This document shows, piece after piece, positions 1 to 6,800 of a stretch of 12,633 nt of DNA. The stretch is from Acidobacteriota bacterium. Lineage in GTDB: Bacteria; Acidobacteriota; UBA4820; DSQY01. A program made the translations under genes and the position numbers. A model generated the notes under the pieces. The model made no database searches and was not told the origin of the DNA. It saw only the letters and a list, made by a program, of their open reading frames with translations. The stretch covers positions 1 through 12,633 of the forward strand of contig JAEMPZ010000008.1 in NCBI GenBank assembly GCA_022759065.1, read 5' to 3'. Position 1 is the stretch's first letter; every line of letters begins with the position of its first letter.

Positions 1-22
1 ACGCCTGACTTTCCTCCCTTTC

Positions 23-66
23 CTCCCCGTCCTCCCTGTGAATCTTCCCTTGGTGCCTTTGTGGTG
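23..66 (+). repeat. Dispersed intergenic repeat, left copy
   Basis: This 44-nt stretch immediately downstream of the cheD stop matches, in inverted orientation, the right end of the window (12582-12633). It shares a CTCCCCGTCCTCCCTGTGA block and a TCTTCCCTTGGTG block, with two mismatches and an 8-nt gap overall. The GGTGCCTTTGTGGTG end belongs to a type of intergenic repeat that I recall from many environmental bacterial genomes. No coding frame of note lies in it, and no terminator hairpin is visible after cheD. Confidence 0.75.
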
Positions 67-72
67 ATATCG

Positions 73-588
73 TCACTTTTTGACAACAACTTGGCACGAA
101 GCCTCTCGCCAGCCTTCGCCGAGGGCGCGGACTAGAAGCCTCCCTTCGGGGAGATGAAAAAGGACCGAGCGGCCGGTGACGCCTCCGGTTTCGTTCCAGA
201 CAAGTTCCCCCCCAGAGTTTAAGAGCGCTTTCAGCGCGCCTTCGATGTTTCTCGCCCCCACGCCGGTTTCCAGGGGGGTTTCGGAGGAGAAGAGCCTGGC
301 GCCCCCAACGATGCCCGCGCGCCAGCGGCGTCTGGCGCCGCCTTTTGATTCGAGCGCAAGGCATAGCGCCTGGCACGCCTCGTCGGCGTATTTGGCCGGA
401 AGGCCGGCGCGGCAATCGGATGAGGGGCGCGGCCCTGGAAGCAGCACGTGTGCCATCCCGCCGACGCGCTTGTCTGGGTCGTAGAGCACGACAGCCACGC
501 AGGAGCCGAGGCCGTAGATTGCAAGCGTCCCAGAGCCTTCCAATACGGCCAGTTCGCCGATGCCGACGGTGGTCCGTTCCTCATCCAC
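73..588 (-). CDS. cheD: Chemoreceptor glutamine deamidase CheD
   Basis: CheD deamidates (and in some species demethylates) glutamines on methyl-accepting chemotaxis proteins in the cytoplasm, tuning receptor output, often with CheC. I read a 171-residue protein from the GTG at 588-586. The upstream GTG at 642 would overlap the previous gene by 62 nt, whereas GTG 588 has AGGGAG 7 nt upstream. The family signature is clear: GIGELAV (9-15), GLGSCVAVVLYDP (26-38) with nucleophile Cys30, and GGMAHVLLP (43-51) with His47. The length suits the family (about 160-200 residues). The Thr of the described Cys-His-Thr triad (Thr21 in Thermotoga maritima CheD) aligns with Ile24 here. The start overlaps the end of the small upstream gene by 8 nt, so the two are probably translationally coupled. 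No other chemotaxis gene is in the window. Family assignment is firm; full activity is inferred. Confidence 0.93.
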   Translation of the reverse strand: MDEERTTVGIGELAVLEGSGTLAIYGLGSCVAVVLYDPDKRVGGMAHVLLPGPRPSSDCRAGLPAKYADEACQALCLALESKGGARRRWRAGIVGGARLFSSETPLETGVGARNIEGALKALLNSGGELVWNETGGVTGRSVLFHLPEGRLLVRALGEGWREASCQVVVKK

Positions 589-844
589 CAAGAAACTCCC
601 TGACTTCCGGCTTGAGGTATATGTTTTCGTTATCGCGGCCACGCACCTCGCGCTTCAGAAGTTCAGCCTTGTCCATCGGGTGAAGGAAGCGGTTGACAAT
701 GAGAATCTCGCGGCCGCGCACCGTGCATAAGGCGCCCTCGCTCTTGATCCGCCCGGTCTCTCGGTACGAGATCCCCATTTTATCGAGGGCCTCCTTGAGC
801 TCCTCCAGAAAAGCTTCCCACTCCTGCCTTTTGCGCGGGCGCAT
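581..844 (-). CDS. Small uncharacterised protein (87 aa)
   Basis: This encodes an 87-residue soluble protein with no signal peptide or membrane segment. An N-terminal basic/acidic amphipathic helix (about 1-23) is followed by a beta-rich middle with a GALCTVRGREILIVNR stretch (36-51). The C-terminal part (52-87) reads as a helix and then IYLKPEVREFL. From memory, the pattern 'G-L-C-x-(V/L)-(R/K)-G-(x)-(I/V)-N-(R/K)-x-L' followed by 'IY(L/I)-P-x-(V/I)-R-x-(F/L)-L' matches a widespread small family of unknown function in several bacterial phyla; this needs a database check. The start is well supported: AGAGGT lies 5 nt before ATG 844, directly across the stop of the upstream synthase gene (3 nt gap). 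The end overlaps the cheD start by 8 nt. Position suggests co-translation with cheD, but no functional link can be shown from sequence. Confidence 0.82.
   Translation of the reverse strand: MRPRKRQEWEAFLEELKEALDKMGISYRETGRIKSEGALCTVRGREILIVNRFLHPMDKAELLKREVRGRDNENIYLKPEVREFLGG
596..601 (-). promoter_or_regulatory. Ribosome binding site of cheD
   Basis: AGGGAG on the minus strand lies 7 nt before the GTG at 588 and inside the last codons of the small upstream gene. It is the reason for placing the cheD start at GTG 588 rather than at the upstream in-frame GTG at 642. Confidence 0.75.
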
Positions 845-847
845 TCA

Positions 848-2107
848 TTACCTCTTGGCTTTTGGACGTGGCTTTGCAGGCCCGTGGGCCTTGATGATCT
901 CATGGATATCTTCATCGCGTAATGTGCTAGAGGAGCGTTTTGCGCGGCTTAACACGGCGGCCACGAGAGCGTCCGATGGTTCCACTCCTCGGCTTTCAAG
1001 CCAGTAAACCACATTGGACGAGCCGGACATTGGGCCTATCTCGACGCTGTGGCTTCGCCCGAACCAGCCCGGGACGGCGGCGGAATATACTAGCTCGGAG
1101 ACCTCATGGTCTCCCTTCTTCAATGCTTTCAGCATCGCCGAGGCGTGAATGCCAGTGGAAGTCCTGTAAGCGTCCTTGCCAAAAACGGGATAGGAAAACG
1201 GAATTTCGACGCCCATCCACTTGGCTACCTTTTCAACGCACGATGCGAGGCCGCTTATATCGCCCTTGATGGCTCCATCAATCTTGAGGTTGACGAGAAG
1301 CAAGTCGAGAGGCGTGTTTCCAGACCGCTCCCCCAAGCCGAGAAAAGCGCCGTGCAACCTGTCCGCGCCCGCGTCCCAAGCCGCGAGGGCTGACGCCACG
1401 CCCAATCCCCGGTCCTGGTGGCCGTGCCAGTCCAGGCTCACCTTCTCGCCCGATTCGGCGATGACCTTTTTCAAGAAAGAGACGACCCTCTCCGCGCCGC
1501 GTGGCGTGGCGAACCCGACCGTGTCGGCGATGCATAGCCTTCGGGCCCCGCTCTCTATCGCGCTCAGGCACAACCGCCTCAAAACTTCCGGCCGCGTCCG
1601 CGTCGTATCTTCGGTGACGAACATGGCTGGGAGGCCGTTCCTGACCGCCTCGGAAATAGCCTTCCGAGCGGCTTTTTCGATGAAGCCAATGTCCCATCCC
1701 TCGGCGAACTGGCGAATCGGGCTCGACCCGATAAAGGTGGCCACTTCTATCTGGATTCCCGCTTTTTGGGATATGTCCACGACAATGCGGACATCTTCCA
1801 GTTTCGTCCTGGCGGCGCAGTTGAGTGAAAGGGGCAGCCTCGCGCGGGCAACCTCGCGGGCAAGCGCCAGCGTGTTTGCCCTTTGCGCCGTGCCGGTTGC
1901 CGGCAGCCCTATGTCTACCGCGTTAACGCCCAGGGACGCGAGGAGGTGCAGAAATTCCTTCTGGTGCTTTACCGCCGGGGCTTTGACCGACGGGCACTGA
2001 AGGCCGTCCCTGAGCGTTTCGTCGTCAAGCTCGACTGGCGCCCTTTCGCGAGGATTAGGCTTGGCGCCTTGGTTCCAATCGTAAATCAGCGCCTTGCTAT
2101 TTTCCAC
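848..2107 (-). CDS. DRE-TIM metallolyase (isopropylmalate/homocitrate synthase-like)
   Basis: This 419-residue cytoplasmic enzyme belongs to the HMGL-like/DRE-TIM family, whose Claisen-condensing members join acetyl-CoA to a 2-oxoacid (2-isopropylmalate, homocitrate, citramalate and Re-citrate synthases). Visible motifs are DDETLRDGLQ (28-37; Arg33 and Asp34 typical of catalysis and metal binding), EDTTR (166-170), the metal ligands HGHQD (228-232) and GLGERSGN (257-264). That last box marks the synthase branch rather than HMG-CoA lyase. GIHASAM (319-325) and EIGPMSGSSNVVYWL (356-370) form the C-terminal subdomain. There is no separate LeuA-type regulatory dimer domain (LeuA is usually over 500 residues), so classical leucine feedback is not expected. 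I chose GTG 2107 because it lies 2 nt after the crotonase stop, with AAGGGG 8 nt upstream; the longer reading from 2218 would overlap the crotonase by over 100 nt. The exact 2-oxoacid substrate cannot be decided from sequence. An HMG-CoA lyase role is less likely. Confidence 0.88.
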   Translation of the reverse strand: MENSKALIYDWNQGAKPNPRERAPVELDDETLRDGLQCPSVKAPAVKHQKEFLHLLASLGVNAVDIGLPATGTAQRANTLALAREVARARLPLSLNCAARTKLEDVRIVVDISQKAGIQIEVATFIGSSPIRQFAEGWDIGFIEKAARKAISEAVRNGLPAMFVTEDTTRTRPEVLRRLCLSAIESGARRLCIADTVGFATPRGAERVVSFLKKVIAESGEKVSLDWHGHQDRGLGVASALAAWDAGADRLHGAFLGLGERSGNTPLDLLLVNLKIDGAIKGDISGLASCVEKVAKWMGVEIPFSYPVFGKDAYRTSTGIHASAMLKALKKGDHEVSELVYSAAVPGWFGRSHSVEIGPMSGSSNVVYWLESRGVEPSDALVAAVLSRAKRSSSTLRDEDIHEIIKAHGPAKPRPKAKR

Positions 2108-2109
2108 TC

Positions 2110-2895
2110 CTAGCGCCCCTTGAATTTCGGAGGGCGCTTTTCGAGGAACGCGCGAGTTCCTTCCTTCATATCCTCCGTGGCGCAGGCAAGCCCGAAGAGC
2201 GTCGCTTCGTAATAGCAAGCCTCCTCCAGGGGCATGTCCGAGCCATAGGTGACCGCCTCGATGCAGTAGGCCGCGGCAAGAGGCGCCTTGGCGGCAAGCT
2301 TTTCGGCGAGGGCAAGCGCCTCTCCTAGAAGTTTGTCTGGCGGGAAGACAGCGTTTACGAGGCCGATTTCCTTAGCGCGCGCGGCGGGAATCCTGTCGCC
2401 GGTCAGAAGCATCTCCAGGGCGGCCGAGCGCCCCGCGAGCCTTGATAGCCGCTGGGTGCCGCCATAGCCGGGGATGATGCCAAGGGAGATTTCCGGTTGC
2501 CCGAACCAGGCCGTTTCGGACGCAAGCCTGATGTGACAGGCCATGGCCAGCTCGCAGCCGCCGCCCAGCGCGAACCCGTTCACCGCCGCCACGACCGGTT
2601 TCAAGGAACGCTCCATCTTCCTGAAAAGGCCCTGTCCGCGAAGAGCGAAGGCCTTCCCCCCCTCCGCGTCGAGGCCCGCGATTTCCGTGATGTCCGCGCC
2701 GGCCGCGAAGGCCTTTGGCCCCGCGCCAGTGAGGACAACCGCGCGCGCGGCCTCGTCGCCATCCACCTCGGCGAAAGCCTCGGAAAGCTCCTTGAGCGTG
2801 GAGCTATCCAGCGCGTTGAGCTTCTCCGGCCTGTTCAGGGTGATCAGAGAGACCGCCCCTTTCTTTTCGAACAAGATGTTTTTGAAATCGCTCAT
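2110..2895 (-). CDS. Enoyl-CoA hydratase (crotonase family)
   Basis: This 261-residue cytoplasmic crotonase-fold protein probably hydrates trans-2-enoyl-CoA to 3-hydroxyacyl-CoA. The sequence begins MSDFKNILFEKKG and has the NRPEKLNALD entry motif (21-30). AFAAGADI (62-69) forms part of the oxyanion hole, and GFALGGGCELAMAC (107-120) is the core signature. The two glutamates used by classical hydratases are both present: Glu115 in the CELAM segment and Glu135 in PEISLGIIPGYGGTQRL (134-150). The GGTQRL run and total length are typical of short-chain enoyl-CoA hydratases. ATG 2895 is preferred because AAGGAG lies 9 nt upstream; the longer frame from a TTG at 2961 has no well-spaced site. The DRE-TIM synthase follows after 2 nt, and the cNMP/FHA gene precedes by 66 nt. 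Crotonases vary in substrate, so methylglutaconyl-CoA hydratase or another family activity remains possible. Confidence 0.93.
   Translation of the reverse strand: MSDFKNILFEKKGAVSLITLNRPEKLNALDSSTLKELSEAFAEVDGDEAARAVVLTGAGPKAFAAGADITEIAGLDAEGGKAFALRGQGLFRKMERSLKPVVAAVNGFALGGGCELAMACHIRLASETAWFGQPEISLGIIPGYGGTQRLSRLAGRSAALEMLLTGDRIPAARAKEIGLVNAVFPPDKLLGEALALAEKLAAKAPLAAAYCIEAVTYGSDMPLEEACYYEATLFGLACATEDMKEGTRAFLEKRPPKFKGR
2116..2121 (-). promoter_or_regulatory. Ribosome binding site of the DRE-TIM synthase gene
   Basis: AAGGGG on the minus strand lies within the last codons of the crotonase gene, 8 nt before GTG 2107. It supports the short reading of the synthase and translational coupling to the crotonase. 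Confidence 0.55.
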
Positions 2896-2904
2896 GGGAA
2901 ACAG

Positions 2905-2910
2905 CTCCTT
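2905..2910 (-). promoter_or_regulatory. Ribosome binding site of the enoyl-CoA hydratase gene
   Basis: AAGGAG on the minus strand lies 9 nt before ATG 2895. It decides the start against the 22-codon-longer reading from TTG 2961. No convincing promoter was seen in the 66-nt gap (2896-2961). Confidence 0.7.
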
Positions 2911-2961
2911 ATGCGAAGGATCTCCGTATGTGGCCTTCTTCCGCCGCAAGGCCGGCTCCAA

Positions 2962-3771
2962 TCACTCCTTGGGCTGTCTAGCCTCAACGAACTTCAGGCG
3001 CAGCATCCCGAAGCCGACCTGCGCGCCCGATTTCATTGGCGTCAGAATGCCTGTGGGAATCCGCTTTCCGTTGATGTATGTCCCGTTGAGGGTGCCAACC
3101 TCTTCAGCGAGGTAAAAAGTCCCGTTGCTGTAAATAAGCTTTGCGTGGCGGCGCGAAACGGAGCGCTTAACGTCCTCGCTCGTCAGGTCAATGTCCGGGG
3201 TTATGCCCGTGACCGGGTCCTGCCGGCCGATCAGCGTGATTTCCTTGTAAATCGGAAAGACTTTGAGGCTCTCCTCGGCTATGAACTGGGCAAGCACCGG
3301 CGGCTTCTCGGCCTCCTCTGGAGGCTCCTCTCGCGGCTTGACGGAGGATAGCGGAGGAGATTCGTCAAGCGCAGGCCTCAGCAACGGATCGCTTCCCTCC
3401 CTGGCAAGCAGCGAGTCAAGTTGCTCGGTCGTCTCCCTTAAGCGCATCGAGAGCTTGCGGAGCATCCTCACGGCGATTTCAATGTTGCTCTTGATCATCT
3501 GGTCGAAGACCGCGCCGTTTATCACGATTAGTTCGGAGTCTTCGAGCGCCGTCGCGGTAGCCGTCCGCGGAAGGCCCTCTAGAAGGCTCATCTCGCCAAA
3601 AAAATCGCCCTTTTCGAGGACCCTCGTGAAGCGCTTCTCTCCGCCGTAGGTCCTGGAAAGTTCCACCGAGCCCGATTGGATGATGTACATTTCCGAGCCG
3701 GGCTCCTGGTCCTTGAAAATGACCTGTCCCTTGGAGTAGGGAACGACGAAATCTTTCAACGGGGTCGCCAT
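2962..3771 (-). CDS. Cyclic-nucleotide-binding and FHA domain protein
   Basis: This 269-residue cytoplasmic signalling protein has two recognisable domains. Residues about 8-118 form a CRP/PKA-type cyclic-nucleotide-binding domain. Its phosphate-binding cassette is GDFFGEMSLLEGLPRTATA (55-73), with the expected Gly59-Glu60 and Arg69, which supports genuine nucleotide binding. A helical segment (96-125) and an acidic, proline-rich linker (about 126-160) follow. Residues about 170-265 form an FHA domain with IGR (181-183), SRRH (206-209) and NGTYINGKRI (229-238), the usual phosphothreonine-recognition positions. No helix-turn-helix, GGDEF or kinase domain is present, so it is not a CRP-type transcription factor. 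It probably links a nucleotide second messenger to a phosphoprotein partner, but both ligands are unknown. ATG 3771 has GGAGG 6 nt upstream. The gene lies 59 nt after the second giant transglutaminase-like gene and 66 nt before the crotonase gene. Confidence 0.93.
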   Translation of the reverse strand: MATPLKDFVVPYSKGQVIFKDQEPGSEMYIIQSGSVELSRTYGGEKRFTRVLEKGDFFGEMSLLEGLPRTATATALEDSELIVINGAVFDQMIKSNIEIAVRMLRKLSMRLRETTEQLDSLLAREGSDPLLRPALDESPPLSSVKPREEPPEEAEKPPVLAQFIAEESLKVFPIYKEITLIGRQDPVTGITPDIDLTSEDVKRSVSRRHAKLIYSNGTFYLAEEVGTLNGTYINGKRIPTGILTPMKSGAQVGFGMLRLKFVEARQPKE

Positions 3772-3800
3772 TATGGGCCTCCAGCCACCTTAAGCCATTC

Positions 3801-3830
3801 AGTTTACGGCATTCACGTGCGAGGAATCAA
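3801..3830 (-). promoter_or_regulatory. Weak candidate promoter for the cNMP/FHA gene
   Basis: In the 59-nt gap after the upstream stop, TTGATT (3825-3830) and TAAACT (3801-3806) are separated by 18 nt on the minus strand. Each matches the sigma70 hexamer at four of six positions. The placement would give a leader of about 20-25 nt before ATG 3771. This is weak evidence; the gene may simply be read through from upstream. Confidence 0.25.
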
Positions 3831-6800
3831 TCATTGAGGCGGCAGCTCCAGCGCCATCTGCCCGGATTCGGCGGCGTCTATCTTCCGAAGGAAATCGGCG
3901 AACGCGGGATAGCTGGCCGGCTCGATGACCTGAAACGGAATGCTCACCTTGCGCGAGTAGGTCATGACGCCTCCGGAGCAGGTCGTGTTCAAGTGGTAAC
4001 TCCCGTATGGCGTCTCAAGGTCGAGACGAGGTGGAGCGTAGGAGGTCTTTGCCCCAGCCGGGAGCTTGAAAATGATCGTCTGATCCATGAACATGAACCC
4101 GCCGGTCGTCATGGGCAGTGTTCTCTCCTTCAGGCTGGCAAGCGACTGCGAGAGGTTAAGGCGGGGCAACGGCTCGCTGACAGCGAGCTTGTTCCCGTCC
4201 CGCACCGCGAAGCCCTGTACCTTCAAGCTGTAGTTCCACCCCAATGGCTTGTCGGCGTCGTCAAAATCCCTGACATCGTATGACGTCACGTCGGCGTTCC
4301 CGTACTGGCGGGAGAGCGCGACCTGGAGGACCTTGTCCCACTGGTCTTTTCCAACTCGCTGGAGGCTCGCGCGCAACGATTCGCTCGAATCCGGATCAAG
4401 CGTCTGCCGGTGGTCAACCAGCAGGCTTCCGTCCGGCATGAGCGTTCTCGTTTCCTCCTGGCTCGCCTCGCGCCACGGGCGCAAATCGGAGGGAACCACG
4501 CAAACTTTCCAGGGTTCTGGGTCGGTCACCTTAAGGGCGCGCGCGCCCTCAAGATACCAGGGCAGGACCGTGGAGGCGCGGTAGGAGCTCTGGAGAGCAT
4601 AGAAAGCGGGCCTCTTGGGATCAAGGTCAACCTCTATGAGGGGCGTGGTGTACTGGTCCATCCGTGGTAGGTCGTTTCGGTCAAGCCTGTTGGGGACCGG
4701 CTCGGCGAAAAGGATTTTGTACGGAATGGCCGCCAGCTCAAAGAAGGCGCAGGCAACCGGTATGCGGTTTCCCCGCCTCGTCATGAGGGTCTGGGTAGGA
4801 TCCTGCCAGGCGCCTCCGTCCTCGGTGTCAATTTCCTTTTCCACGTAGCTGACTATCGCCTCGGCCTTTGCCGCCGCGGTGGAAGCGCCCTTCACCGCCT
4901 CGGCGTAACGCGCCTCGAGCTCCGGCGTTATCTGGAAGGTTCCAGTGACGCGGTTCTTGAGGAAGTCGCCGAGGTCCTTCCACGTCACGTTGCCCTCCGC
5001 CTCGACGAGCGGGACGAAGAGCGTGCGGTACGGCGTGTTCGGCTCGGGCGCCAGCCTCGGCATCGCCCTGTATTCCCAGTCCTTGACCAGGAGGTCTCCT
5101 TGCCGCTCGCTTTTCGCGGGGTGAGGAAGGTTCTGCTCGTAGAACCGCATTCCCATGGAAGCCGGATATTCCAGCCGCCATTGAGTCCTGTGAAAAGGCT
5201 TTTCGAGGTCCTGGAAGAGGAACACCTCGGGAGTGATGTAGGAATCGGGCTTGATCTCGTTTGGAGGAAGAAACGTCAGGTACTCGTACTCGATAAGGTC
5301 CCCGGCCTCCAGCCCCTGCATGCTTATGGTTTGCTTGTCCGGAATCAATTCCGGTTCGACCACCCTGCCGTCCGGTTTCACCGTCCTGACTGAAAGGACG
5401 ACCTGGCCCCGGAAGGACTGCTCGCCCTCCTTGTCCACACCGTCCTTGTTGTTGACGCGGATTACGCCGTGGTAGCGCTCCAGGGACGAGCCGTCAGGTT
5501 CTATCCGCGTGAACTGCTGGTCAAGAATGAGAGAAGATGGAGCGAGCTCGGGGCCATCGGCCTTGTCTTCCGAGAGGACCTGTTCCAGCGTCAGGTGGTG
5601 GCTCTCGAATGGGAGGGGATCGCCTAAGACCCAATGGGCCAAGTCAACCTGGAAGGTCCTCGGACGCCGCTTTTTGAGCTGGTCCCAAACCTTGAAGGCC
5701 TCCGCGTCGCGGCCGAGGCGGAAAAGCTCGCGCGCCATGAGAAGCGACGCGTCAACGTTTTCCTGGTCGGCGGCCAATATGGCCCGCAGTTGCTCAACGG
5801 CGGCGGCGCTTTCCCCGGCGCGCGCCTCCACTTTGGCGAGGCGCATGGCATAGGAAAGGTCCCTGTCACCGTATTGCTCGATTTCATTCTTGATCAGAGA
5901 TTCAAGCGGACCCACTTGGAGCGTCGCTTCAAGGTAGTCCTCCATTTCAGGGTAGTTGTGGCGCAGGCGGCCAAGCCTGTCAATCGCCTCTTTCTGCGCC
6001 TGCCTGTCGCCCAGCGCGGCGGCGAAACCGATCATGGCGCTTTCGACCTCCTCGCTTTCGGGGTGGGAGGAGCGGACCAGGTTCAGCGCTTCACGCGCCT
6101 CCGCGATCCAGCCGCGCTGCTGCAGACGCGATGACAGGCGCAAGCCCCAGCGGCAGTCGCCGGGGAAATTGTCCAGGAGATCCTTGAGAATCGGAAGGTC
6201 GTCGTCGCCGTCCGAGTTGACGCTCTTCATCAGGGCCACGCAGTAGCGAGCCAGCGGGCACTCCGCGTCGGTGGCGGTGACGGCGTCAACCGCCCGCTCG
6301 GCGCGGCTTTGGGCGATCTTCGCTGGCAGGTCGTCGGCCTGAAAAAGGTATGCCTGGGCTTCAAGGAGGTTCCAGATCAAACAGCGCGGCGTCTTGGCGG
6401 CAGCCGCTTCCAACTGGAGGCGCCCGCGGGCGACGTCGCCAAGCCATCTATTGAAAAGCCCCAAAAACGCGCCGTAGCGGGGGTCGTCCTTCGGGAAATC
6501 GCGTTCAAACCTCAGCGTCAGCGGGCCAAGGTATTTAGACGCGGCAAGCGTACTTGGCAAGGAGAAGGCGCCGTCCGCGCCGAAAGCGGCTGGCAGCGCG
6601 TCGCCCTTGTCGTCCAGGAGGGCGACGTGAACGCCTTCACCGTCTCCAGAGGCGAAAACCTTCAGGAGGAGCAAGTGCGCGCCAGCCTTGAGCGAAACTC
6701 TCTCGAACGCCGTGGGGTTTTCCTGGCGGCGGAAATTGTCCTTGCGCGCGACCTCGCGCCCATCAACAAGCGCGGCGAAGGAAGTGGCGCCGTTGAAGTA

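Noticed and set aside
589..642. GTG start at 642 for cheD
   Set aside because: It has a 62-nt overlap with the small gene, and the extra 18 residues are not part of the CheD fold. GTG 588 has a well-placed AGGGAG.
1221..2000. Plus-strand open frame of 259 codons opposite the DRE-TIM gene
   Set aside because: It is antisense to a gene with clear family motifs, has low-complexity Ser/Arg/Ala-rich composition and no recognisable domain. It is explained by GC-rich codon bias on the other strand.
2108..2218. An upstream start for the DRE-TIM synthase at 2218
   Set aside because: It would overlap the conserved C-terminus of the crotonase by over 100 nt and adds residues with no family match. GTG 2107 is adjacent to the crotonase stop and has a plausible ribosome binding site.
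2896..2961. TTG start at 2961 for the crotonase, adding 22 residues
   Set aside because: The AAGGAG before it is only 3 nt away, too close for use, and the added residues fall outside the crotonase fold. ATG 2895 has AAGGAG at 9 nt and begins like other crotonases.
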